A stretch of DNA of 64,000 nt from Rhizobium sp. CCGE 510 (GTDB lineage: Bacteria; Pseudomonadota; Alphaproteobacteria; Rhizobiales; Rhizobiaceae). The position numbers and the translations under genes are program-made. The first letter of the stretch is position 1. Each line of letters begins with the position of its first letter. Shown here in pieces: positions 35,274-43,705 of this stretch. The DNA is taken from NCBI RefSeq assembly GCF_000292525.1, contig NZ_AEYF01000044.1, positions 496,001-560,000 on the forward strand, given 5' to 3'. Under the pieces are notes generated by a model. It was not told the origin of the DNA and made no database searches. It saw only the letters and a program-made list of their open reading frames with translations.

Positions 35274-36935
35274 ATGCCGAAGGCCAATCCACGTCATCCG
35301 AACTTTCCGATTCCCGGCGGGCCGCAGTTGCGTGCCAAGGGTTGGCGGCAGGAGGCGTTGCTGCGGCTGCTCGAAAACGTGCTGTCGGTCGGCGAGGATC
35401 CCGAAAACCTGATCGTCTATGCCGCACTCGGCAAGGCGGCCCGTAGCTGGGCCGCGCATAAGGGCATCGTCAAGGCGCTGACCGAGATGGACGAGGACCA
35501 GACGCTGCTGATCCAGTCCGGCAAGCCGATCGGACTGGTACGAACACACGCCAAGGCGCCGCTGGTCATCATGGCGAACTGCAATATCGTCGGGCAATGG
35601 GCAAAGGCCGAGGTGTTCTACGAGCTGCAGCGCAAGGGGCTGATCTGCTGGGGCGGGCTGACGGCCGGCGCCTGGCAATATATCGGCAGCCAGGGCGTCA
35701 TTCAGGGCACTTACGAGATCTTCATGCGCATCGCCGAGCGGCGCTTCGGCGGCGATCTTTTCGGCCGGTTCGTGCTGACCGCCGGCCTTGGCGGCATGGG
35801 TGGGGCGCAGCCGCTCGCCGGTCGCATGGCGGGGGCCGCGATCCTCTGTGTCGACATCGACCCGGAGCGGGCTCGCAAGCGCCAGCAGATCGGTTATCTC
35901 CAGGAAATCGCCCCCGATCTCGATACCGCCCTTCAGATGATCGATGCGGCGGTGAAGGACAAGCGGGCGCTGTCGGTTGGGCTGGTCGGCAATGCGGCCG
36001 AGGTCTATCCCGAGATCGCCCGGCGCGGCATCGTGCCCGACATCGTCACCGACCAGACCTCGGCGCACGACCTGGTCTATGGCTACGTGCCGAAGGGCAT
36101 GAGCCTCGACCAGGTCCGGGGCCTGCGCGACGACGGCCAGGGCCAACTTATGGCGGCAAGCCGCGCCTCGATAGTCGATCATGTGACGGCGATGCTGGAA
36201 TTCCAGAAGCGTGGCTCTGAGGTCTTCGACAACGGCAATCTGATCCGCACCCAGGCGAAAGAGGGTGGCGTCGCCAATGCCTTCGACATTCCGATCTTCA
36301 CCGAGGCCTACCTCAGGCCGCTGTTTGCCCGGGCGATCGGTCCGTTCCGCTGGATGGCGCTGTCGGGCGAGGAGAGCGATATCGCCCGCATCGACGACCT
36401 GCTGCTGGAACTATTCCCCGACAACAAGATCATCACCAACTGGATCCGGCTGGCGCGCCAGCATGTGCCTTTCGAAGGGCTGCCGGCCCGCATTGCCTGG
36501 CTCGGCCATGGCGAACGTACGCTGCTCGCCCGGCGCGTCAACGCGCTGGTCGCAGGCGGCGAACTCAAAGGCCCGGTCGCCTTCTCCCGCGACCATCTCG
36601 ATGCCGGCGCCATGGCGCATCCCAATATCATGACCGAGCGGATGAAGGACGGTTCCGACGCGATCGCCGACTGGCCGCTGATCGACGCGATGATGCTCTG
36701 CTCGTCGATGGCCGATCTCGTCGTCGTCCATTCCGGCGGCGGCGGCTATGCCGGCTACATGACAAGCTGCGGCGTCACCGTTATCGCCGACGGCACCGAT
36801 GCCGCCGACGAACGGCTCGACCACGCCCTGACCAACGACACCGCCCTCGGCGTCATGCGCTATGCCGATGCCGGTTATGAGGAGGCGCTGGACGAGGTGA
36901 CGAAGAAGGACGTGCCCTATATCAGGCTCGGTTGA
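35274..36935 (+). CDS. Urocanase-family hydratase, predicted thiourocanate hydratase
   Basis: 553-residue homologue of HutU. The NAD+-binding loop is intact as TAGLGGMGGAQPLAGRMAG (residues 169-187), and VTDQTSAHDLVYGYVPKG and RDHLDAGAMAHPN are recognisable. The block that in urocanase reads FQGLPxRICW is here FEGLPARIAW (residues 400-409), with Ala408 in place of the conserved cysteine. No hutH, hutI or hutG lies nearby. In the proposed pathway it hydrates thiourocanate (or S-methyl-thiourocanate) to the thiohydantoin-type propionate. It lies 234 bases after the TfoX gene, across a palindromic repeat. Calling it HutU would be the simpler alternative but is disfavoured by the missing cysteine. 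Confidence 0.78.
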   Translation: MPKANPRHPNFPIPGGPQLRAKGWRQEALLRLLENVLSVGEDPENLIVYAALGKAARSWAAHKGIVKALTEMDEDQTLLIQSGKPIGLVRTHAKAPLVIMANCNIVGQWAKAEVFYELQRKGLICWGGLTAGAWQYIGSQGVIQGTYEIFMRIAERRFGGDLFGRFVLTAGLGGMGGAQPLAGRMAGAAILCVDIDPERARKRQQIGYLQEIAPDLDTALQMIDAAVKDKRALSVGLVGNAAEVYPEIARRGIVPDIVTDQTSAHDLVYGYVPKGMSLDQVRGLRDDGQGQLMAASRASIVDHVTAMLEFQKRGSEVFDNGNLIRTQAKEGGVANAFDIPIFTEAYLRPLFARAIGPFRWMALSGEESDIARIDDLLLELFPDNKIITNWIRLARQHVPFEGLPARIAWLGHGERTLLARRVNALVAGGELKGPVAFSRDHLDAGAMAHPNIMTERMKDGSDAIADWPLIDAMMLCSSMADLVVVHSGGGGYAGYMTSCGVTVIADGTDAADERLDHALTNDTALGVMRYADAGYEEALDEVTKKDVPYIRLG

Positions 36936-36944
36936 TGTGGGCCG

Positions 36945-37331
36945 TCAGCCGATCGGATTCGAAACTTCGATAAGATTGCCGTCGGGATCCCTGAAATAGA
37001 CCGAGCGCAGACGTCCGGTCGCGCCTGTACGTTCGACCGGGCCTTCTTCGATCACAACGCCAGACGCCTGCAGATGGGCGATGACATCGGCAAGCGGCGT
37101 TTCGGCGATGAAGCAGAGGTCGCCGGAGCCAGGGGTAGCATATCTCGCCTTGGGTTCGAATTCGTGACCGGCCTGATGCAGGTTGATCTTTTGTCTGCCG
37201 AATTTCAGCGCCCTGCGGCCTTCCGCAAAGGTTTCGACCGACATGCCGAGGATGCGGGAATAGAAATCGCATGTGGCTGCGATATCGGCGACGGTGAGCA
37301 CGAGATGGTCGAGACGGTCTATGCGGATCAT
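36945..37331 (-). CDS. VOC/glyoxalase-superfamily protein
   Basis: 128-residue vicinal-oxygen-chelate protein (IDRLDHLVLTVADIAATCDFYSRILGM at the start, LRSVYFRDPDGNLIEVSNP at the end). Candidate metal ligands are His in LDHLVL and Glu in LIEVSN; a GSGDLCFIAE strand carries no histidine. ATG 37331 is chosen because the 76 residues encoded further upstream do not resemble VOC and read through a transporter relic in another frame. It overlaps the relic's stop by ATGA, so it was once translationally coupled to the transporter. Confidence 0.85.
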   Translation of the reverse strand: MIRIDRLDHLVLTVADIAATCDFYSRILGMSVETFAEGRRALKFGRQKINLHQAGHEFEPKARYATPGSGDLCFIAETPLADVIAHLQASGVVIEEGPVERTGATGRLRSVYFRDPDGNLIEVSNPIG

Positions 37332-37504
37332 GCTTTTCTCCTCGCGAGGTGCTGCGCAAAACAGGCGGAGACAAAGGCCAGCGCCAACATGGCAAGCGTC
37401 AAGAGGACGACGGCGGCCCAGCCTTCCATCGCATAGAACCAGCCTCCGGCCGAACCGATGAGGCTGGAGAGGAGCTGCCGGCCGTGGCGCACCTCGCTCG
37501 CCGG
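37328..37504 (-). pseudogene. C-terminal relic of an MFS transporter
   Basis: In the frame ending at 37328 the minus strand reads EVRHGRQLLSSLIGSAGGWF, then YAMEGWAAVVLLTLAMLALA, then a basic tail ending HLARRKA. This is the last loop, final transmembrane helix and tail of a major-facilitator transporter. About 56 residues remain; the frame is closed upstream by a TGA at 37505-37507 and the LysR gene ends at 37541, so more than 1 kb of the original gene is missing. Confidence 0.72.
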
Positions 37505-37540
37505 TCACCAAGAACCCGATCAGCCTGCGGGGCTCATGCG

Positions 37541-38446
37541 CTAACCCGCCGGATCCCAATAGGGCGGATCGCCAAAACGCGTCTTCAGGTGATCGGCAAT
37601 GGCGCGGAGCTTGGCCGAGGGATTGCGTCCCTCGGGATGGGCCATATAGATATATTCGGCCTCCGGTCTGTGGCCGACATCGATTTCGACAAGCCGGCCC
37701 TCGCGGATCGCCGGGCCGGCGATGAAGGCTGGCAGCAGCGCGATGCCGAGACCGGCAATCGCGGCGTCACGAAGCATGTCGCCATTGTTCATGCCGAGCG
37801 CCAGTTTGGCGCGGACGACGATCGCACCGTCGGGCGTCTGGAAGCGCCAGTCGGCAATGCCACGATTGGTGTAGAAGATGCCGCGATGGGTACCGAGATC
37901 CGCCAGCGACGCCGGCACTCCGGCCCGCGCGAGATAATCCGGCGAAGCGCAGAGCAGTCGGCGGCTTGGCGCAAGCTTCCAGGCGACCAGCCGGCTATCG
38001 GCGATCGGGCCGTTGCGGATGACGGCGTCGTAGCCGTCCGAAGCCGCATCGACGCGCCGGTCATCGATATCAAGCGTCAGTTCAATCTCCGGATGTTCGG
38101 CAAGGAAGGGATAAAGCGCCGGGCCGAGATGCATGCGGCCGAAGGTGACGGGCGCGGCGATGCGGATCGGCCCGGACAGTGTCCCGCGCCGCTCGGCCAT
38201 ATCGGCTGCGGCCTCGTCGATCTCGCGCACGATGCGCGCGGCGCGCTCCAGAAAGACCGCGCCGTCCTCCGTCAAGGTGAGCTTGCGCGTCGTTCGATGC
38301 AGCAGCATGCCGCCCAGCGACTTCTCCAGTTCCGCCAGCCTTTCGCTGACGACGGATTTGGAGAGCCGCAGGCGGCGAGCCGCCTCGCTAACCGAGCCCG
38401 CCTCGACGACGGCGACGAACGCCGCAATCCCTTCGATCCTGATCAT
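37541..38446 (-). CDS. LysR-family transcriptional regulator
   Basis: 301 residues with an N-terminal winged HTH (AFVAVVEAGSVSEAARRLRLSKSVVSERLAELEKSL) and a type 2 periplasmic-binding effector domain (GPIRIAAPVTFGRMHLGP onward). It is divergent from the SDR genes starting 126 bases away, the classic LysR arrangement, so it probably controls the adjacent SDR gene and itself. The effector is unknown. Confidence 0.9.
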   Translation of the reverse strand: MIRIEGIAAFVAVVEAGSVSEAARRLRLSKSVVSERLAELEKSLGGMLLHRTTRKLTLTEDGAVFLERAARIVREIDEAAADMAERRGTLSGPIRIAAPVTFGRMHLGPALYPFLAEHPEIELTLDIDDRRVDAASDGYDAVIRNGPIADSRLVAWKLAPSRRLLCASPDYLARAGVPASLADLGTHRGIFYTNRGIADWRFQTPDGAIVVRAKLALGMNNGDMLRDAAIAGLGIALLPAFIAGPAIREGRLVEIDVGHRPEAEYIYMAHPEGRNPSAKLRAIADHLKTRFGDPPYWDPAG

Positions 38447-38571
38447 CGTTCGGCTTTTCCGAATTCGAGTTCCTTGATCTGGAGACTAATCCGAACGAAA
38501 GGAAACTGCCATCTTCCAATCATCGAAAAGGACGGCAGGGCCGCCTCACCGAAAACCCAGGAGATGGACGC

Positions 38572-39336
38572 ATGAACCGCTTGAACAACAAGGTCGCAAT
38601 CGTCACCGGCGCAAGCTCCGGCATCGGCCGCACCACGGCAAAGCTCTTCGCCGCCGAGGGCGCCAAAGTCGTCGTCGGCGCCCGGCGCGAGCGCGAACTC
38701 GACAGCCTCGTCGCCGAGATCAAGGCGGAGGGCGGCGACGCCATCGCGATTGCCGGCGACGTCCGCTCGGAGGATTATCACAAGGCGCTGGTCGTCGCCG
38801 CCGTGACGAATTACGGCAAGCTCGACATCGCCTTCAACAATGCCGGCACGCTCGGCGAAGCCGGTCCGAGCACAGCTGTTTCGGAAGCAGGTTTCAGCAA
38901 GGCGCTGGCGATCAACCTGACCGCCTCCTTCCTCGCCGCCAAACACCAGATTGGCGAAATGGTGAAAAATGGCGGCGGGTCGGTGATCTTCACCTCGACC
39001 TTCGTCGGCTACAGCTTCGCCTTTCCCGGCGTCGCCGCCTATGCCGCCAGCAAATCCGGCCTGATCGGCCTGACCCAGGCGCTCGCGGCCGAATACGGCC
39101 AGCAGGGCGTGCGCGTCAACGCCATCCTGCCGGGTGCGGTCGATACCGACATGTATCGGGAGATGAACGATACTTCAGACAAACAGGCCTTCGTCACCAA
39201 TCTGCATGCACTGAAGCGTGTCGCAGCGCCCGAGGAACTCGCCCGCTCCGTTCTTTACCTCGCCTCCGACGATGCGAGCTTCGTCACCGGCACGGCGTCG
39301 CTGGTCGATGGCGGCGCCTCGATCACCCGCACCTGA
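38572..39336 (+). CDS. Short-chain dehydrogenase/reductase (SDR)
   Basis: Classical SDR of 254 residues: cofactor motif VTGASSGIGRTTA, NNAG in IAFNNAGTLGE, catalytic Tyr/Lys in AAYAASKSG and the C-terminal LVDGGASI. The residue after beta-2 (VVVGARRERE) suggests NADP preference. Substrate unknown. It is divergently arranged to the LysR gene and followed by a second SDR gene. Confidence 0.92.
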   Translation: MNRLNNKVAIVTGASSGIGRTTAKLFAAEGAKVVVGARRERELDSLVAEIKAEGGDAIAIAGDVRSEDYHKALVVAAVTNYGKLDIAFNNAGTLGEAGPSTAVSEAGFSKALAINLTASFLAAKHQIGEMVKNGGGSVIFTSTFVGYSFAFPGVAAYAASKSGLIGLTQALAAEYGQQGVRVNAILPGAVDTDMYREMNDTSDKQAFVTNLHALKRVAAPEELARSVLYLASDDASFVTGTASLVDGGASITRT

Positions 39337-39433
39337 CGCCAGCTCGCTGGATGATCGCGCCCGTTCTCCGGCGCATCCTCCCATTGACCAATAACGGGCT
39401 GCGGCCCCAGTATCCGATTAAAGGAACGTCATC

Positions 39434-40183
39434 ATGTCACGTCTGCAGAACAAGACAGCCCTTATCACCGGCGGCACCAGCGGCATCGGCATCGAAACCG
39501 CCCGCCAATTCATCGCCGAAGGCGCCCGTGTCATCGTTACTGGCAGCAGCGCCGCAAGCGTCGAAGCCGCCCGTAGCGACCTCGGCGACAAAGCGATCGT
39601 CATCCAGGCCGATGCCGGCAATGCGGCCGGCCAGCAGGCCGTCGCCGATGCGGTGAAGCAAGCTTTCGGCACGCTCGACATCCTCTTCGTCAATGCCGGC
39701 GTTGCCGAATTCGGACCGCTGGAACAATGGAGCGAAGCCGCCTTCGACAAGTCGGTTGCTATCAACGTCAAGGGACCGTTTTTCCTGATCCAGTCGCTGC
39801 TGCCGATCTTTTCGAGCCAGGCCGCAATCGTGCTCAATACCTCGATCAACGCACATATCGGCATGCCGAACTCCAGCGTCTATTCCCTGACGAAGGGCGC
39901 ATTGCTGACGCTTGCCAAGACGCTGTCGGGCGAACTCATCGGTCGCGGCATCCGCGTTAACGCCGTCAGCCCGGGCCCGATTGCCACGCCGCTCTACAGC
40001 AAGCTTGGAGCCTCGGAAGCCCAATCCAAAGCAATGGCCGCTGAGATCCAGTCCCAGATCCCCGTCGGCCGCTTCGGGAACCCCAGCGAGGTCGCAAAGA
40101 CGATCGTCTTTCTCGCCTCCGACGAGGCCGCCTATATCGTCGGCAGCGAACTCGTCATCGACGGCGGGATGAGCAACCTCTAA
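39434..40183 (+). CDS. Short-chain dehydrogenase/reductase (SDR)
   Basis: Classical SDR of 249 residues: ITGGTSGIGIETA, NAG in FVNAGVAEFGP, the catalytic YSLTKGALL block and C-terminal VIDGGMSNL. VIVTGSSAAS after beta-2 carries a small serine pair, again compatible with NADP. It lies 97 bases downstream of the first SDR, and the two may be a LysR-controlled unit. They are diverged, so this is not a recent duplication. Confidence 0.92.
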   Translation: MSRLQNKTALITGGTSGIGIETARQFIAEGARVIVTGSSAASVEAARSDLGDKAIVIQADAGNAAGQQAVADAVKQAFGTLDILFVNAGVAEFGPLEQWSEAAFDKSVAINVKGPFFLIQSLLPIFSSQAAIVLNTSINAHIGMPNSSVYSLTKGALLTLAKTLSGELIGRGIRVNAVSPGPIATPLYSKLGASEAQSKAMAAEIQSQIPVGRFGNPSEVAKTIVFLASDEAAYIVGSELVIDGGMSNL

Positions 40184-40312
40184 GCCGACGAAATGACGGC
40201 TGACGTCATCAACGGGGCGGCACCGGCCGAGCGCAGCGATGTCTGCCGTCCCGCGATTGCATGTTCTCCACCAAAGGCTTAGGGTCAGAAAAAAGGCGAC
40301 GGGTAGAAAGCC

Positions 40313-41518
40313 ATGGCTCTCAGCGGCAAACGCATCCTCCTCATCATCTCCGGCGGCATCGCGGCCTATAAGAGCCTGGATCTGATCCGCCGGTTGCGCG
40401 AGCGCGGCGCCAGCGTGCGCCCGGTGATGACCAAAGGCGCCCAGGAATTCGTCACGCCGCTGGCCGTCGGCGCGCTGGCGGCGGACCATGTCTTTCTCGA
40501 TCTGTTTTCGCGCCAGGACGAACAGGATGTCGGCCATATCCGGCTGGCGCGCGACTGCGACCTGGTGATCATTGCCCCCGCCACTGCCGACCTGTTGGCG
40601 AAGATGGCGAACGGGCTTGCCGACGATCTCGCCTCAACCGTGCTTTTGGCAACGGAGAGGCCGGTGCTGGCCGCACCGGCGATGAACCCCCGCATGTGGG
40701 CGCATCCGGCGACGCGACGCAATGCGGCGAGGCTTAGGGACGATGGTGTCCGTTTTGTCGGGCCGATGGCAGGCGAGATGGCGGAGAGCCGGGAGGCAGG
40801 GCTCGGCCGGATGGCGGAACCGCTTGACATCGTCGCGGCCGCCGAAACCATGCTCGACGACGGAGAAAAGCCGCTGAAGGGACGCAGGGCAATCGTCACC
40901 TCGGGACCGACGCACGAGCCGATCGATCCGGTGCGCTACATCGCCAACCGCTCTTCCGGCCGGCAGGGGCATGCGATCGCCGCCGCCCTTGCCAAGCTCG
41001 GGGCGGAGGTGACGCTGGTCTCGGGGCCGGTGACGATCGCCGACCCCGTCGGCGTCAACGTCGTCCACGTCGAGCGGGCGGAGGAAATGCGGGATGCCGT
41101 GCTGGCGGCGCTGCCGGCCGATATCGCGGTGATGGTCGCGGCGGTGGCGGACTGGCGGGTGGCCTCGGCCGCCGACCAGAAGCTGAAGAAACATCCAGGC
41201 GAATCCATTCCGACGCTGGCGCTGACCGAGAATCCGGACATCCTGAAAACCGTCGGCCATCATACGATGCGGCCCAAACTGGTGATCGGCTTTGCCGCCG
41301 AGACGCAGGACGTGGAAAGCAATGCGAAGGCGAAACTCGAGCGCAAGGGCGCCGACCTGATCGTCGCCAATGACGTCTCTTCGGCCACCGGCATCATGGG
41401 CGGCAGCCGCAACAGCGTCAAACTCATTCGCCGCGACGGCGTCGAGCAATGGCCTGACCTGGCGAAGGAAGAGGTTGCCGCAAGGCTGGCGGCGCTGATC
41501 GCCAAGCAGTTCAGCTAG
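40313..41518 (+). CDS. coaBC: Bifunctional CoaBC (phosphopantothenoylcysteine synthetase/decarboxylase)
   Basis: Two steps of coenzyme A synthesis. The N-terminal flavoprotein half has GKRILLIISGGIAAYKSLDLIR and the PAMNPRMW motif of the decarboxylase. The C-terminal CoaB half has GPTHEPIDPVRYIANRSSGRQGHAIA and the KxKK-type segment ADQKLKKHPGE. Length of 401 residues is standard. It is convergent with the amidotransferase gene. Confidence 0.96.
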   Translation: MALSGKRILLIISGGIAAYKSLDLIRRLRERGASVRPVMTKGAQEFVTPLAVGALAADHVFLDLFSRQDEQDVGHIRLARDCDLVIIAPATADLLAKMANGLADDLASTVLLATERPVLAAPAMNPRMWAHPATRRNAARLRDDGVRFVGPMAGEMAESREAGLGRMAEPLDIVAAAETMLDDGEKPLKGRRAIVTSGPTHEPIDPVRYIANRSSGRQGHAIAAALAKLGAEVTLVSGPVTIADPVGVNVVHVERAEEMRDAVLAALPADIAVMVAAVADWRVASAADQKLKKHPGESIPTLALTENPDILKTVGHHTMRPKLVIGFAAETQDVESNAKAKLERKGADLIVANDVSSATGIMGGSRNSVKLIRRDGVEQWPDLAKEEVAARLAALIAKQFS

Positions 41519-41524
41519 GGCGCT

Positions 41525-42337
41525 TCAAGCCGGAATAGCCACACGCTGTGGCTTGGCGGCGCTTCGCTTTCCCGGCCGGAAGTCGGCGACATCGATGCCG
41601 TTCTTGCCGACGGTGACGGCACTGCCGTTCGGAATTTCCGCCCAGGCGTCGACATCGTCGTTCAGCGGCTCGGAGACCAGGCAATAGCCGGCGCCGACAG
41701 GAGAGGCATAAAGCGTCGGTGCCTTGCGATCCGTTGCATAGCGAATGGCATAGAGCGTGTTGCCGTCGGAGAAGGCGGCGGTGAAGCGCAGCAGGATCGA
41801 GCCGAGAATGCTTTCGGCCAGATCCTCGACGAAGCCGACCATTTCAGCCATTGCGGCGACCGGCGCCTCGCGCAGGCCGAATTGCAGCGCCAGCAGGAAC
41901 ATCAGCTCGGAATCGGTCGTGCCGCCGCGGGCGTTGAACAGGTCGTCGTCGAGCATCGCCTCCATCGGCCGGCGCAGGCGCTCGAAACCGGAGATCTGGC
42001 CGTTGTGCATGAAGGACCAGGTGTCATGGGTAAAGGGGTGGCAATTGTCGCGGCGCGTGCCGCCGCCGGTGGCGGCGCGGACATGGGCGAGGAAGAGCGG
42101 CGAGCGGATCTGCCGCGCCAGGCTCTTCAGATTGCAATCCGACCAAGCCGGCAGGATATCGCGATAGCGGCCGGGCTCGGGCCTGTCGCCATACCAGGCG
42201 ATGCCGAAGCCATCGCCATTCGTCGCCGTCTTGGCGCGGGTGGCGCAATGGGACTGCTCGATCAGCGAATGGGCGGGCGAGGATACCAGCTCCTCGAGAT
42301 AGAGAGCGTCTCCGCGATAGGCTGCCCAGCGACACAT
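41525..42337 (-). CDS. Class II glutamine amidotransferase (YafJ/EgtC-like)
   Basis: Ntn-hydrolase of 270 residues whose Cys2 (MCRWAAYRG) is the catalytic nucleophile after Met removal. Other markers are NGDGFGIAWYG, FLAHVRAATGG and HPFTHDTWSFMHNG, the glutaminase pocket. There is no synthetase domain, so it hydrolyses or transfers from a gamma-glutamyl substrate of unknown kind. EgtC of ergothioneine synthesis belongs to this superfamily, but no egtA, egtB or egtD is in the window, so that name is not justified. Confidence 0.87.
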   Translation of the reverse strand: MCRWAAYRGDALYLEELVSSPAHSLIEQSHCATRAKTATNGDGFGIAWYGDRPEPGRYRDILPAWSDCNLKSLARQIRSPLFLAHVRAATGGGTRRDNCHPFTHDTWSFMHNGQISGFERLRRPMEAMLDDDLFNARGGTTDSELMFLLALQFGLREAPVAAMAEMVGFVEDLAESILGSILLRFTAAFSDGNTLYAIRYATDRKAPTLYASPVGAGYCLVSEPLNDDVDAWAEIPNGSAVTVGKNGIDVADFRPGKRSAAKPQRVAIPA

Positions 42338-42487
42338 GGTTTTCTTGCTCCGGGACCCGCCGCCGCATCGGCGGGCATGCTGAAATTGTCTGACGTCGCG
42401 GCTAATAACAGCTTAACGCGCCTCCGGTTTGCAAGCGCAAGATGACGGTTTCGTGGCGCCTTAGATGTTCAAATTCGGCGAAAGCTT

Positions 42488-42505
42488 GTGTTCTTTTGTG
42501 AACAC
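42488..42505. promoter_or_regulatory. Short inverted repeat upstream of pirin
   Basis: GTGTTC and GAACAC are separated by TTTTGT, about 80 bases upstream of the pirin start in the divergent spacer between the amidotransferase and pirin genes. It could be a repressor site; nothing more supports it. The rest of the 42338-42586 spacer shows no gene. Confidence 0.3.
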
Positions 42506-42586
42506 TGCGTTGTCCGCAGGGCAGGCTTCGCGCTCACCGGCCGGGCCGCTATAGTTGCCGCCAAGATGAACCTTCAAGAGGACGCC

Positions 42587-43498
42587 ATGTCGATCCGCCC
42601 CGTCAAACATGAAAGTACCGCCACACCGACCATGGAAGGCGCGGGCGTCAAGCTGCACCGCGTCTTCGGCTTCGGCGATCCTGCGATGACCGATCCCTTC
42701 CTGATGATGGACGATTTCCGCAACGACAATCCGGCGGAATATATTCGCGGTTTCCCATGGCACCCGCATCGCGGCATCGAGACGATCACTTATGTGCTTG
42801 CCGGTACCGTCGAGCATGGCGACAGCCTTGGAAACCGTGGCCTGCTCGGCGCCGGCGATATCCAGTGGATGACGGCCGGCAGCGGCATCATGCACCAGGA
42901 AATGCCGAAGGGTGATTTCGCCGGCCGCATGCACGGTTTCCAGCTCTGGGCAAATCTGCCCTCCTCGCTGAAGATGACAGCACCGCGCTATCAGGACGTC
43001 AAATCCGCCGACATCCCTGTCGTCGTCGATGATGACGGCACGGCCGTGCGGGTGATATGCGGCGATTTCTGGGGCAAGGCCGGTCCCGTCGACGGCGTCG
43101 CCGCCGAGCCAATCTATCTCGACGTCTCGGTACCACCAGGCAGGAAGAAGCGTCTGCCGGTTGATACCTACCGCAACGCCTTCGCCTATATCTTCGCCGG
43201 CTCCGGCACCTTTCGCGATGCGTCGAAACCCTTCGGCGTGCGCGTCGAGAAGGAGGTCGACGGCGAGGAGTTGAACATTCGCGACATGTCCGGCAACCGC
43301 ACGCTGGTGGTCTTCGACAGCGGCGAGGAGGTGACGGTGCAGGCGGGGGACCAGGGCATCCGTTTCCTGCTTGTCTCAGGCAAGCCGATCGAGGAACCGG
43401 TCGCATGGCACGGCCCGATCGTGATGAATTCGCGCGAGGAAATCATGCAGGCGATGCGCGAGCTGCAAAACGGCACCTTCATCAAGGCGGCGCATTGA
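42587..43498 (+). CDS. Pirin family protein
   Basis: Bicupin metalloprotein of 303 residues. The N-terminal cupin has the metal ligands HPHRGIETITYVLAGTVEHGDS and the second histidine/glutamate set in GSGIMHQEMP. Some bacterial pirins are quercetin dioxygenases; others are redox-linked regulators. ATG 42587 is preceded by AAGAGGA, making it the best start; an upstream ATG at 42566 and a GTG further up are less likely. Confidence 0.92.
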   Translation: MSIRPVKHESTATPTMEGAGVKLHRVFGFGDPAMTDPFLMMDDFRNDNPAEYIRGFPWHPHRGIETITYVLAGTVEHGDSLGNRGLLGAGDIQWMTAGSGIMHQEMPKGDFAGRMHGFQLWANLPSSLKMTAPRYQDVKSADIPVVVDDDGTAVRVICGDFWGKAGPVDGVAAEPIYLDVSVPPGRKKRLPVDTYRNAFAYIFAGSGTFRDASKPFGVRVEKEVDGEELNIRDMSGNRTLVVFDSGEEVTVQAGDQGIRFLLVSGKPIEEPVAWHGPIVMNSREEIMQAMRELQNGTFIKAAH

Positions 43499-43510
43499 TC
43501 GCATTTCTCT

Positions 43511-43538
43511 CTTGCATCTCAAAAGAATCGGCCTACCT
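43511..43538 (+). promoter_or_regulatory. Predicted promoter of the 23-residue ORF unit
   Basis: CTTGCA (43511-43516) and CTACCT (43533-43538) are 16 bases apart, close to the alphaproteobacterial housekeeping pattern CTTGAC-N17-CTATAT. Transcription would begin near 43545. Confidence 0.45.
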
Positions 43539-43576
43539 TTGAGCTATCAGCAACAGAACGAAAGGAAGGTGATCCA

Positions 43577-43648
43577 ATGTCTAATGAGATTTCGGACCTC
43601 GTAACGGGCATGGGAGAAGTGATGAAAGCGAGGCAGCCCTCGCACTAA
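43577..43648 (+). CDS. 23-residue peptide ORF with strong ribosome-binding site
   Basis: Reads MSNEISDLVTGMGEVMKARQ then PSH and TAA. It is preceded by AAAGGAAGGTGATCC, an excellent Shine-Dalgarno at good spacing. Downstream is only non-coding sequence to a strong terminator at 43706-43732, so the unit would be a transcript of about 190 bases. Function unknown: a small protein, a dual-function sRNA, or a leader that normally terminates before the GntR gene. No run of one amino acid typical of an attenuator peptide is present. Confidence 0.5.
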   Translation: MSNEISDLVTGMGEVMKARQPSH

Positions 43649-43705
43649 TCCCGCCTTCCTGGGGCTGCATAGACAGTCCAGGCCCGTTAGAGGCCAAACT
43701 CATGG

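Noticed and set aside
29361..36935. Annotation as a hut (histidine utilisation) operon
   Set aside because: No hutI or hutG, the lyase lacks Ala-Ser-Gly, the urocanase lacks its cysteine, and hydantoinase plus carbamoylase are not hut enzymes.
36945..37559. Longer 204-residue version of the VOC protein
   Set aside because: The additional N-terminus reads the transporter relic in the wrong frame; the VOC fold begins at ATG 37331.
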